Source: Lactarius indigo (taxonomy: Eukaryota; Basidiomycota; Agaricomycetes; Russulales; Russulaceae). Taken from it: DNA of 64,000 nucleotides. The DNA is taken from contig JAFKAC010000017.1 in assembly GCA_025766275.1 (NCBI GenBank), forward strand, positions 930,001-994,000. Direction: 5' to 3'. The position numbers and the translations under genes are program-made. The notes under the pieces were generated by a model, which ran no database searches, was not told the origin of the DNA, and saw only the letters and a program-made list of their open reading frames with translations. Shown piece after piece: positions 8,879 through 18,420 of the stretch. The stretch's first letter is position 1. Every line of letters starts with the position of its first letter.

Positions 8879-11800
8879 TTATATCGTTCGTCCAGCCCCC
8901 TTGGCGGTCGGGTATCGTTGGTAGAAGTCTTTGATAACATCTGTAGCGTGGGTCATGTTCGTTGCGGGTTCCCATGTGTTATCGCTTGGTGGGAATCCTT
9001 TCCACTTTACTAGGTAGTGGAGTTTGCGCCCTCTTCCTCGTTCCTGGGCGTCTTCAATCTGCTCCACTTCATACTCCTCTTCTCCATTGATAAGGTCCGG
9101 CGGGGGTCGGGTATAGTTTGCGCCGTGCATCTCCGTTTCCTTATATGGCGTTAGAAGGTTCGCATGGAATACTGGGTGTATTTTCCATGATGCCGGAAGT
9201 TCCAGTTCGTACGAAACATCTGATAGAACCCTGACAATGTTAAAGGGTCCGTACCGCTTCGGGGCTAATTTGCTTGTGGGGTAGAAGGTGCGAAGATTGG
9301 TCCCTTCTAGCCATACCTGGTCCCCTTGCTGATAAGGTGTGAACCCTGTTTTTCCTCGTTGGGCCATGAGGTGTTGCGCGTGTTTGATACTATCTTGTGC
9401 GTGTTGTCGGAGTATCTGCAACTCTTCCAATCTTTGATTCACCGCGGGACTGTGAGATGGTTTTGGGGTCCACATAGTTCGTGGTTCCCACCCCATGATG
9501 AGAGAAAAGGGGGAGTGCCTGGTAGTGGCATTTCTCCAGGAATTGTGAGCGAATTGCGCCATGGGTAGAAGTTCCGCCCAGTTATCCTGTTGCACGTTAC
9601 ACCAATGTCGCAGGTATTGTTCTAACCATTGGTTTGTTCGTTCTGATTGACCGTCCGTTTGCGGGTGATACGCTGATGATACGTTTTGCTGTATCCCCAG
9701 CGTTTTGCACAGTTGTCGCATGAACATGGATGTGAATCTTGGATCTCGGTCGGATATGATCCTTCGGGGTAGGCCGTAATGGGGGTAGACATGTCGGAGA
9801 TAGAGTTTTGCCACGCCTTCCGACGTTATGGTTTCGTTACACGGTATGAATATTGCTGCTTTCGAGCAGTCATGGTCTGTGACGGTGAGGATCGAGTCGA
9901 ACCCTTTTGATATCGGGAGTTTGACTATGAAATCCATGGCTACCACTTCGAACGGTTCGGCTGATGGTTCGGTGGTAATGGGGAATAAGTGGGGCTTCTG
10001 TCGGTGATGATTGATTTTGTTGCTTTGGCATGTTGCGCACCCCTTAACGTAGGCTTCCACGTCTTTGCGCATGTTGGGCCACCAGAAGTCGCGTCGTAGT
10101 AGCTCTAGAGTGTTTGCGATTCCTGGGTGTCCTGCGCTTGGGGTATCGTGGAAAAAGGTAATCACCCCCCGTTTAAGTTCGTTGTTTCCCACAACAACAA
10201 GAGCATCGCCCTTCCACCACAACCCATTGTGTTTCTTTAGGTTGTGGGGTTCGATCCACGGGAGGAGTGTCGCTTCGTCCATATTTTGTGCAATTTGAGT
10301 CCATATATCCATGTCGTGCATGGACGTTTGGGTGACTTTGAGAAATACGTCGTCCGGGAGTACAGTAACGTGATCATTGTCACTGGTGCCGTCATCATAG
10401 TCTGGTCTTCTTGATAGGGAGTCTGCTTGTGTGTTCTTGGTACCAGGGATATGTTTGAGTATAAAGTTATACTCCGATAGTTCTTGGAACTCCCGCGCTA
10501 CTCGTCGACTAATTTTCCTGGGTTCTTTCCAGTATTGCAGGTTGGCGTGGTCTGTATGGATTGTTATTAAATGGGGGGATCCCACGAGGTACGTTCGCCA
10601 AGTGCGTAGCGCCTTGACGATTGCTAATAGCTCCCTGTCGTAAATGTCGTAGTTGCGTTCGGCTTCTGATAGGGACTCGGAATAGAATGCGACCGGATGC
10701 ATTCTATTGTCTTCTCCCTTCTGGTTTAAGACCGCCCCTAGAGCATAACTTGAGGCGTCGACTTCGATTTCGAAGGGTTGGTCTAGCTTCGGGAATAGTA
10801 AAACCGGTTCCGAACTGATTCGTTCTTTGATAGTGTCGAAGGCTTTTTGTCTGGCTTCCGTCCATTCCCAGGGGATGTCTTTCTTCGTAAGGTCGTGGAG
10901 GGGCCTCGCAATTGTGGAGAATCCTCGTATAAATCGTCGGTAGAAGTTGCAGAATCCTAAGAAGGCTCGTACTTCTTTGAGTGATGTCGGCGCCTTCCAT
11001 TCTCGGACTCCCTGTACTTTGATTGGGTCCATTCGCAGTTGTCCGTGCCCGATGATTAGCCCCAGGTACTCCACTTCATAGACTTCAAATACGCATTTCT
11101 CTGGTTTGATGTATAGGTCGTGTTTGTCGCAGAGGTCAAGGACTTGGTGTAACACCATTCTGTGGTGGGTACGGTTGTCCGCAGTCGCGATTAGGATATC
11201 GTCCATGTAGACGATCACTTCTCCTGTTAACACCAACTCCCTGAAGATAGTGTCCATCATGGTTTGGAAGGTGCTTGGGGAGTTAGTGAGGCCAAAAAAC
11301 ATGACTCGTGGTTCGAATAACCCCTGATTTGTTTTGAACGCCGCCTTCCATTCGTCCCCTTGTTTGATCCGAATGTTGTTGTATCCCCATCGAATATCGA
11401 GTTTCGAATAAAGTCTTGCTTCTCGGATTTTGTCGATAAGTTCGGGGATTAGGGGGAGTGGATAGTGATTCTTTATGGTTAGTTCGTTGAGGCGGCGGTA
11501 GTCCTGTACCGGGCGTAGTTTCCCGTCCTTCTTTTTGATAAAAAAGAAGGGGGATGCGTAAGGAGACTTGGATGGTTGGATGTACTTCTTTTCCAAGTGC
11601 TCAGTTACGAATTCCGCTAGCTTTTCGTTTTCCGGGATTGTGAGTGGGTATACTTTGCAATCCATTGTTTCAGGGGCAGTTGGGACTAGATCAATGGCGT
11701 GGTCCCATGGGCGTGAAGGGGGAAAGCGCTGAGACGCTTCTTCGCTGAAAACTTTCTGATGCCTCCGATATTCTTCCGGAACCATCTCTTCGAAGGTTTT

Positions 11801-12412
11801 CTGAGGTCTTTTGGCCGCTTCTTGCTGCGCCAGTTCCGATGCTGTCGTCGTCTTTTGTAGCCGGATCGAGGGTTCGTCCTCTCCTTGTAGTTGTTCCCAG
11901 GCTGATTCGTCCAGTTGATACGTCTCCAATGCCTTAATAGTTGCTTCAAGAGGCATGGCTTCGTCGGACAGATGCAGACTGGTGATGACCACTGGTTGGA
12001 ACTCTTCATCGAGTGTGGCGTCTCGCCAATGGAACTTGGGTTCGAAAGCCGTAAACCAGGGGTATCCTAGTATAACTTCGTCGTTTCCTAGATCCGTAAT
12101 AAGGAATCGAAGGTTTTGGATCTTCCCTCCGGTCTTAACAGTGAGGTCGGTGAAGGATGTGATTTCTCCTCCTTGATTGTGGGTTCCATCTACGTTCCAT
12201 ATCTTGATGGAACGTTCGGTAGGTAGCCAGGCTATTTTGAGTCGCTTCAAGAGGTTTGCGCTGATAAAGTTGTCTGTTGCGCCTGAATCTACCAAAACAT
12301 TTCGTTCGGCCGTCGCGTGAGCAGATTTGAAAAGTACTGGAATTCGCATGGATCGGAATCTGCTATTGTACACGCTAAGTTTTAATGCTCTAGCCCAGGC
12401 CGCCGGGTTCAA
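8879..12412 (-). CDS. pol: Chromovirus copy 2 Pol polyprotein
   Basis: 1177 residues, uninterrupted. Order: aspartic protease (DSGATDNF near residue 42), reverse transcriptase (YMDD near 402), RNase H (EIEVDASSYALGAVL; TDHANLQYW), integrase HHCC zinc domain (GHPGIANT with CATCQ), catalytic core with D (AMDF), D (SDRDPRF) and E (HPQTDGQSERTNQWLEQ near 915-930), then a C-terminal chromodomain (about 1112-1167, YLVKWKGFPPSDNTWEP). The chromodomain places it among chromoviruses, whose integrases are known to be guided to particular chromatin. The frame begins at a TTG overlapping the gag stop (TTGA). The first in-frame ATG is about 21 codons in, so expression needs a -1 shift or reinitiation. Confidence 0.95.
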   Translation of the reverse strand: MNPAAWARALKLSVYNSRFRSMRIPVLFKSAHATAERNVLVDSGATDNFISANLLKRLKIAWLPTERSIKIWNVDGTHNQGGEITSFTDLTVKTGGKIQNLRFLITDLGNDEVILGYPWFTAFEPKFHWRDATLDEEFQPVVITSLHLSDEAMPLEATIKALETYQLDESAWEQLQGEDEPSIRLQKTTTASELAQQEAAKRPQKTFEEMVPEEYRRHQKVFSEEASQRFPPSRPWDHAIDLVPTAPETMDCKVYPLTIPENEKLAEFVTEHLEKKYIQPSKSPYASPFFFIKKKDGKLRPVQDYRRLNELTIKNHYPLPLIPELIDKIREARLYSKLDIRWGYNNIRIKQGDEWKAAFKTNQGLFEPRVMFFGLTNSPSTFQTMMDTIFRELVLTGEVIVYMDDILIATADNRTHHRMVLHQVLDLCDKHDLYIKPEKCVFEVYEVEYLGLIIGHGQLRMDPIKVQGVREWKAPTSLKEVRAFLGFCNFYRRFIRGFSTIARPLHDLTKKDIPWEWTEARQKAFDTIKERISSEPVLLFPKLDQPFEIEVDASSYALGAVLNQKGEDNRMHPVAFYSESLSEAERNYDIYDRELLAIVKALRTWRTYLVGSPHLITIHTDHANLQYWKEPRKISRRVAREFQELSEYNFILKHIPGTKNTQADSLSRRPDYDDGTSDNDHVTVLPDDVFLKVTQTSMHDMDIWTQIAQNMDEATLLPWIEPHNLKKHNGLWWKGDALVVVGNNELKRGVITFFHDTPSAGHPGIANTLELLRRDFWWPNMRKDVEAYVKGCATCQSNKINHHRQKPHLFPITTEPSAEPFEVVAMDFIVKLPISKGFDSILTVTDHDCSKAAIFIPCNETITSEGVAKLYLRHVYPHYGLPRRIISDRDPRFTSMFMRQLCKTLGIQQNVSSAYHPQTDGQSERTNQWLEQYLRHWCNVQQDNWAELLPMAQFAHNSWRNATTRHSPFSLIMGWEPRTMWTPKPSHSPAVNQRLEELQILRQHAQDSIKHAQHLMAQRGKTGFTPYQQGDQVWLEGTNLRTFYPTSKLAPKRYGPFNIVRVLSDVSYELELPASWKIHPVFHANLLTPYKETEMHGANYTRPPPDLINGEEEYEVEQIEDAQERGRGRKLHYLVKWKGFPPSDNTWEPATNMTHATDVIKDFYQRYPTAKGAGRTI

Positions 12413-14073
12413 GCGTTCAGAAAATCCTTCTTTTGTCCGAAGAGTTTATCCACCATTAGCTCTCGTACTTCGGGGGTTTGAGCGAATAGGGCAGCTACTT
12501 GGGCGTCGGCTTGTTCCTCGTTGGAAAGGGGGCGTGATGCGGTCATTGAGATAGTGGCGGTAGTTGGAATGGGGTCGCTCGTTCCTGCTGTTTTGGCGGT
12601 AGTGGTGGTCTTTTGAGGGCAGAACTTGGAAATATGTCCTTGCCCTCGGCATCGGAAGCATCTTCCTTCTTTTTGGAGTAGCTTCTTTTCGTCCTCCGTC
12701 ATGGCTGCTCTGGCGCGAGTTCGGCTGACATCCATTGCATTTGGGTCCTTGGTTTTATTGAGGGCGTTCAGCCACTGGTCGCGGGAGGCTCCTCCTTTCT
12801 TGTCCGTTCTTCCTTTAGTGAGCCTGTCCTTGAGGAGGAGATATTCCGCCTGCTGAAGCGTGACCGCCGTTTTCCAATCGTCCCAGTCTACAGGGTGATG
12901 GAACTTGATTGCATTTATGACTAGCGCATTTGGGAGGCCTTTCTGGAAGATTTCTAGGGTAGTGGCCTCGTTCTTGTTGTACCCTGCCTTGTTGGCCAAG
13001 TTAGAGAACTTGGCTATGTAGGTGTCGATGTCTTCTTTGTCCATTCGTAAATTTTGAATGGCGTGGCGGGCTTTTTGTTGTTGGGTAGTGTCGGTGTATG
13101 CCTGGATGAATCTTGTTTCGATAGTGTTCCATAAGTTTTCGGTGTTCATGGTTACTCCTCCCGCCAGTTGGTCGGCTAGCCACTGGATCTGTTCTTCGAC
13201 CCAGTCGTCTACTAATGGTCCTCGGATGTACGAGAGGAGGGTCATTGCACGTGAATAAGGAAGAGTCAGCTGTTGGACATTCGGGTTCATTCCTCGGTAG
13301 AGTGCGAAGGCATTTAGGAACGCTCTGCTAGTTTCTCGGTCCCCTGTGAATTCTGGTGGGGGGTTACCTCCGAGTCGTCCGTTTGGTAGGGGGGGTCCTC
13401 CAGCAGCGGGGCCTGCTGCTGCTCCGCCGCCTCCACCTCCAGGCGCGCCGCCTCCGCCTCCAGGCGCACCGCCTCCACCTCCAGGCGCACCGCCTCCACC
13501 TCCAGGCGCACCGCCTCCATGATGGCTTCCTGCGCCTCCCGCAGTGCCTCCTCCGCTTGTCGACATACTTCCTCCCACAAGATGTCCTCCACTATTTGTA
13601 GGATTCGTTGTCGAGGACCCTGCGGTTGGCTGCGAGGAGGTGAGGGTGGTGGAAAGTTGGGTGGTGGACATATTGGCATATGATGCGAAGTCCACAGGTC
13701 GTTGGATGGTAGGCGTGAGTGTTGGGTTGTCTAGATCAGGTTCGGAAGATGGTTCTTCGATATCGGAATCGGCCTCGATGGCGCTGATTTGTCCTTTTCC
13801 TGGTCCTAGGCCTAGGTGTGCAGGGACGGGTTTGTAGGAATACCAGGAGTGCTTTGAGTCGGAATAGGCGACGTAGGCCCAGATGTGTTGGTCTTCAATG
13901 TATTCGATTGGTTCGTATGTGAGTTTGTCGGGGTCGTAGACGTAGTACCCTTCGTCGTGTGGGGTGTTCCTCCAGAGGGCAGTTCCTTTGATGGAAGGTC
14001 TTAGGTCGTCGTGAGGATGCCGCTCCAGATACTCTTTGACGAACTGTGTTCGGCTTCGGCTGGTGAGAGCCAC
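12409..14073 (-). CDS. gag: Chromovirus copy 2 Gag polyprotein
   Basis: 554 aa. N-terminal region, glycine/proline repeat (four APGGGGG units at about 13429-13512), Gag capsid domain (from PPEFTGDRETSRAF), Gly/Ser/Thr-rich linkers and a CCHC zinc knuckle (CFRCRGQGHISKFC). The ATG is 18 nt inside the LTR edge, so the whole leader is essentially the primer binding site. It overlaps the pol frame by 4 nt at its stop codon. It differs from copy 1 by scattered substitutions and two fewer glycine repeat units. Confidence 0.93.
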   Translation of the reverse strand: MALTSRSRTQFVKEYLERHPHDDLRPSIKGTALWRNTPHDEGYYVYDPDKLTYEPIEYIEDQHIWAYVAYSDSKHSWYSYKPVPAHLGLGPGKGQISAIEADSDIEEPSSEPDLDNPTLTPTIQRPVDFASYANMSTTQLSTTLTSSQPTAGSSTTNPTNSGGHLVGGSMSTSGGGTAGGAGSHHGGGAPGGGGGAPGGGGGAPGGGGGAPGGGGGGAAAGPAAGGPPLPNGRLGGNPPPEFTGDRETSRAFLNAFALYRGMNPNVQQLTLPYSRAMTLLSYIRGPLVDDWVEEQIQWLADQLAGGVTMNTENLWNTIETRFIQAYTDTTQQQKARHAIQNLRMDKEDIDTYIAKFSNLANKAGYNKNEATTLEIFQKGLPNALVINAIKFHHPVDWDDWKTAVTLQQAEYLLLKDRLTKGRTDKKGGASRDQWLNALNKTKDPNAMDVSRTRARAAMTEDEKKLLQKEGRCFRCRGQGHISKFCPQKTTTTAKTAGTSDPIPTTATISMTASRPLSNEEQADAQVAALFAQTPEVRELMVDKLFGQKKDFLNA

Positions 14074-14078
14074 TGTGG

Positions 14079-14089
14079 AGACTAGACTT
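14079..14089 (-). promoter_or_regulatory. Self-complementary primer binding site, copy 2
   Basis: The coding strand reads AAGTCTAGTCT, exactly complementary over 11 nt to AGACTAGACTT at 14312-14322 in the 5' LTR. It is separated from the LTR by 2 nt, as in copy 1. No complement to a tRNA CCA end is present at the boundary. Confidence 0.72.
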
Positions 14090-14091
14090 AA

Positions 14092-14659
14092 TGTAACGCC
14101 ACTACAGGGGCGTTGAGTACGACCTGTACTAAGTCAGTCTGCTGTCCGGTAGTCAAAGCTCAAAGGCTCGACTTCAGTATAGATGGTGCACAAGAGTCAC
14201 AAGGACGCACGTCACTTGGACTGTAGAGGAAGGCTAAGACGCGAAGGCCTAGCGAAGACGAGGATCGGGGAACGAGGAGACTTTGCGAAGACGAGTGTAG
14301 TATTACACAAAAAGTCTAGTCTACCGTACAAGCTAGGTATAACTAGAGTTAAATAGAAATCGTACTGTATGGCCATTGCAAACAGATGGCGCCATCGCCA
14401 AGTCGAGAAAGAAAGGGACGAACATAAAGGGGACAAAGTAAGGACATTCTGAGAACAAAGGAGAATCACGCGGGGCCGCGCGTGAGAGAGAACAAGTCGG
14501 AAACTGGCACATGTCAAGCTTTATCAAAAGAGAGCGTCGATAAGCAAGGCGCGTGATAGAAATCGGGTAATCGTAACGTCCGCGTAATCGTACAGGGTTC
14601 GTATAGTGTGGGAAGGAAGTAGTGATAAGGAAAGAAACGAGTCCAAGAAAATCGTAACA
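14092..14659 (-). repeat. 5' LTR of chromovirus copy 2
   Basis: 568 bp, by eye identical to 6790-7357. If priming is by the transcript 5' end, U3 is 14323-14659 and R starts at 14322. Confidence 0.95.
14322..14355 (-). promoter_or_regulatory. Predicted retrotransposon core promoter and start site
   Basis: A coding-strand TATTTAA box (14349-14355) lies 27-33 nt upstream of 14322, the 5' end of the 11 nt complementary to the primer binding site. Copy 1 has the box (5191-5197) at exactly the same spacing from 5164. Confidence 0.6.
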
Positions 14660-14712
14660 CTCCGACTCTCTGACTCTCTGACTCTCTGACTCTCTGACTC
14701 TCTGACTGTTTG
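14660..14712. repeat. 8-bp-unit satellite, segment 2
   Basis: A short stretch of the same octamer array between copy 2 and the next LTR-like insertion. It starts with the CTCCG target duplication. Confidence 0.9.
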
Positions 14713-15532
14713 TGTTACGGTCTCACCCTCATACCCTTGGCAAACAGCAATACGAAGGGTGCAATCATGTGAAGAAAAGGAAGAGGATGAAGAAAAGGCT
14801 GAGATAAGCCGCAAACCAAGAGATAAGTGTCCTGGCCCACAGTATCACTGGACCTTCTGTGATGATGCACAGAATTATAGGTTCCACCAGCCCAGATAGA
14901 GCAATATCCAAGTTGCCTGTCATGTGACCCCGGCATGTGACCTGGCTAGAATGCACCAGAAGAGTCCAGATGAGCTTGTGCCTGGCTGACTGATGTTTGG
15001 TACCTGATGACTGATACTGACTGCAGATGACTCATAGACGATTACACTGTTACGATAAGGATGACTGATGCCTCATTCTGATTGGTTGATTGACTGTATG
15101 CTGACTGATACTTACACATTCCCGATGACACTCTTACTGTACGATTACTCACCCTAGGATCATTGTATTAGGGTTTCTGAGTTCGAACCTTACAATAGTT
15201 GGAGTATAAGTAGGGTAGCTTGTATCCCCTAGTTCTCCAGCTTGAGATTTTCAGGAATTGTACCAGCTGGTCACCATCTTCTCCTCTCTATCTTTCGAGC
15301 TGTGGTTGGCTGACTGCCACCTCCCTTTGGGCTGTCTGCTCATCCCCCTTCCTCCTCTTATCTGCCATTCTCTGCCTCTCAATACTTCTGTCTGATGGAA
15401 GGCTGCCAGTACCTTTATCGACTAGGGGATGCCTTGGCTGTGTTTGCCTCCCCTGGAAGTTGGCTGTGATTTGGGGTATTGTGTTCCCATAGAACCATCC
15501 AAGTTGGACACTATGCCCATACAAGCGTAACA
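14713..15532 (+). mobile_element. Solo-LTR-like insertion A in the satellite
   Basis: 820 bp of non-satellite sequence with inverted ends TGTTACG...CGTAACA and near-matching flanks GTTTG/GTCTG (4 of 5). A TATAAG box at about 15205 suggests plus orientation. No coding region is seen. It is a different family from the chromovirus LTR although the outermost bases are alike. Confidence 0.6.
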
Positions 15533-15853
15533 GTCTGACTGTCTGACACTCTGACACTCTGACACTCTGACTCTCCGACACTCTGACACTCTGACTCTCC
15601 GACTCTCTGACTCTCTGACTCTCTGACTCTCTGACTCTCCAACTCTCTGACTCTCTGACTCTCTGACTCTTCAACACTCTGACACTCTGACTGTCTGACA
15701 CTCTGACACTCTGACTGTCTGACACTCCAACACTCTGACTGTCTGACTGTCTAACTCTCCGACACTCTGACGCTCTGACTCTCCGACTCTCTGACTCTCC
15801 GACTCTCTAACTGTCTGACTGTCTGACACTCTGACGCTCTGACTCTCCAACTG
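15533..15853. repeat. 8-bp-unit satellite, segment 3
   Basis: Octamer array of mixed variants between the two solo-LTR-like insertions. Confidence 0.9.
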
Positions 15854-16640
15854 TGTTACGTTCCTACAAATGTATTGTCCGACTTGGACCGATAACGGGT
15901 GTTGGCACGTGACTACTACTCGTGGAACGGGCTGAACTGCTGAAGCGTCCCCTTAGCAGTCAAGCAAGGTCACCTCCTGATGAGATAATCAGGGAATAAG
16001 AGAAGAGTTGAACAGCTGTCAACCAAAAGAGAGATGGGAGGCAAGCGACAAGTCACAAAGGAGGGGAAAGCCTGAAGTCCTATTGAACAGTAGGAGTGGT
16101 ACAAGAACTCAAGCTGGGGAATGCTCCATCCCAGCGTACTACCTATATACTAGTACACAGTAAAGTTCGCAGTCAGATCCAAACACAGAAACCCTAGTAT
16201 CGTACTGAGTCATACCGAGTCATAGATAAGTACAACCAATGGCATAAGGCCCTCGGTATCGTATCAGTCAGCACAAACGTATCAGCCAATAAGAACACAC
16301 ACAGTAATCGGAAGATAGGCGCGTAGGCCTGTAGAGTCTGTACAAAGGAACCCAATAACCTCTAAGCTTGATAAGGCAAGCGGACCGTAACACTGGTTCG
16401 GCGTGATGTTTGTATTACGCAAACATCACACTGAAACATTGTCACGTGACCACCAACCGTCCACACCACGTATACGCAGCTCAGGCATACTCTTCTCGAT
16501 GTTGCAGCTGCGTAAGCAGCCCGTCTTCTTCGTCATCTTCTTCAGGAGAGTCGGCATCTGTCTTGCCAGACTCTTGGTAATCCCACAGAGGTCCAACACG
16601 TGATGCTGGTAAGTCACGTGGTCGAGGCGCGTTCGTTACA
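15854..16640 (+). mobile_element. Solo-LTR-like insertion B in the satellite
   Basis: 787 bp with ends TGTTACGTTCC...TTCGTTACA and flanks AACTG/GACTG (4 of 5). The undisturbed array contains CCAACTGTCTGAC, so the flanks fit a target duplication. A CTATATACTAG box near 16142 suggests plus orientation. An internal CCGTAACA ends at 16392, followed by TGGTTCGGCG, which could be a tRNA primer site. The alternative is therefore a 539-bp LTR (15854-16392) plus 248 bp of internal remnant. No gag-like ORF is seen in that remnant. Confidence 0.55.
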
Positions 16641-17900
16641 GACTGTCTGACTGTCTGACTGTCTGACTGTCTGACTGTCTGACACTCTGACACTCTGACT
16701 GTCTGACTCTCCAACTGTCTGACTCTCTGACTCTCTGACTCTCTGACTCTCTGACTCTCTAACTCTACGACTCTCTGACTGTCTGACACTCCAACTCTCC
16801 GACACTCTGACACTCTGACTGTCTGACTGTCTGACTGTCTGACTCTCTGACTCTCTGACACTCTGACTCTCTGACACTCCGACTCTCTGACTCTCTGATT
16901 GTCTGACTGTCTGACTGTCTGACACTCTGACACTCTGACACTCTGACACTCTGACTCTCCAACACTCTGACGCTCTGACTCTCCAACTCTCTGACTCTCT
17001 GACTCTCCAACTCTCTGACTGTCTGACTGTCTGACTGTCTGACACTCTGACACTCTGACTGTCTGACTGTCTGACTGTCTGACTGTCTGACTGTCTGACT
17101 GTCTGACACTCTGACTGTCTGACTGTCTGACTCTCCAACACTCTGACGCTCTGACTCTCCGACTCTCCAACTCTCCGACTCTCTGACTCTCCGACTCTCT
17201 GACTCTCCGACTCTCTGACTCTCCGACTCTCTGACTCTCCGACTCTCTGACTCTCCGACTCTCTGACTCTCCGACTCTCTGACTCTCCGACTCTCTGACT
17301 CTCCGACTCTCTGACTCTCCGACTCTCTGACTCTCCGACTCTCTGACTCTCCGACTCTCTGACTCTCCGACTCTCTGACTCTCCGACTCTCTGACTCTCC
17401 GACTCTCTGACTCTCCGACTCTCTGACTCTCCGACTCTCTGACTCTCCGACTCTCTGACTGTCTGACTGTCTGACTCTCCGACTCTCTGACTCTCCGACT
17501 CTCTAACTGTCTGACTGTCTGACACTCTGACACTCTGACTCTCCGACTGTCTGACTGTCTGACTGTCTGATACTCTGACACTCTGACACTCTGACTGTCT
17601 GACTCTACGACTCTCTGACTGTCTGACACTCTGACACTCTGACTGTCTAACTGTCTGACTCTCCGACACTCTGACTGTCTGACTCTCCAACACTCTGACG
17701 CTCTGACTCTCTGACTCTCCGACTCTCCAACACTCTGACTGTCTGACTGTCTGACTGTCTGACACTCCAACACTCTGACTCTCCGACCCTCTGACTCTCC
17801 GACACTCTGACTCTCCGACACTCTGACTCTCCGATACTCTGACAATCTGACTTTCCAACTCTCTGACAATCTGACACTCCAACTCTCTGACATTGTGAGT
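16641..17900. repeat. 8-bp-unit satellite, segment 4, with homogenised 16-bp units
   Basis: Octamers as in segment 1. From about 17178 to 17460 the array is nearly perfect 16-bp dimers (CTGACTCTCCGACTCT), about 17 copies. The satellite ends in degenerate units near 17900. Confidence 0.95.
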
Positions 17901-18420
17901 CTCCAATTCTGACACTTATTGAATATATTATCTATAAATAGTTTCCCTAAATAATATATTATGTGAGTTTCAGGTAACCTGGCTTACTGATTTTGTGATA
18001 ACTTTTAAATTTTTACATGGAGTCTTGTGTAGCAGAAATTGTTAAGTTATTTTTCAATGAAAAAACATTAAATCTTTTCTGAATGTGGCCACAGAATGGA
18101 CTGTGAAAAAATGCGTGACAGGTGTGACAGGTATGGACTTTATGTCTTTTCAGGGATTTTCTGTTTTTGAGAAATTGTGGAAAGACTTTAAATTCATGCC
18201 ACAGCTTTTCTTGAGGACAATTGTGACATAAGCTATATGTTTTTTGCATATGTAATTGTTAAGTTTTTTCACAGTTTTTCTCATCTGATAATCCCTGAAT
18301 GGACTTAAAGTCCATTTACCATAATTTTCCGAGTACAGATTTTATAAAATCTTTAAGTATTAGTCATCACTTTTTTACAATCTTTTCGTGTAAAGACAGA
18401 ATCATGCTGTCAGTGACGGC
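17901..18420. other. AT-rich non-coding flank of the satellite
   Basis: Base composition changes sharply to AT-rich (TATTATCTATAAATAG and similar), with no ORF of interest and no recognised element. Confidence 0.6.

Larger units (their letters stand above)
6790..14659 (-). mobile_element. Ty3/gypsy chromovirus copy 2 (complete, apparently intact)
   Basis: 7870 bp. Coding direction is minus: 5' LTR 14092-14659, self-primer binding site, gag, pol in the -1 frame, an extra zinc-knuckle ORF3, polypurine tract, 3' LTR 6790-7357. CTCCG occurs at 6785-6789 and again at 14660-14664, a perfect 5-bp target duplication within the satellite. Both LTRs are 568 bp and identical in line-by-line comparison by eye. 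No stop or frameshift is seen in any of the three ORFs. It may still be active. Confidence 0.95.

Noticed and set aside
7392..8975. ORF3 as an envelope gene
   Set aside because: No signal peptide, no membrane segment, no glycoprotein-like features; the zinc-knuckle array points to nucleic-acid binding.
15170..15200. tRNA-like B-box (GAGTTCGAACCTTA) in insertion A
   Set aside because: No matching A-box or cloverleaf around it; chance match.
16481..16639. Acidic tail (EEDDEEDGLLTQ) in a minus-strand frame inside insertion B
   Set aside because: It looks protein-like but has no start of its own, joins satellite frames, and lies in what is best explained as LTR or element remnant.
16481..17915. 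Very long minus-strand ORFs (up to 470 codons) in the satellite, and similar ones at 5297-6854 and 15288-15725
   Set aside because: They are a consequence of the stop-free octamer on the minus strand; three frames are open at once and the product is a low-complexity repeat.
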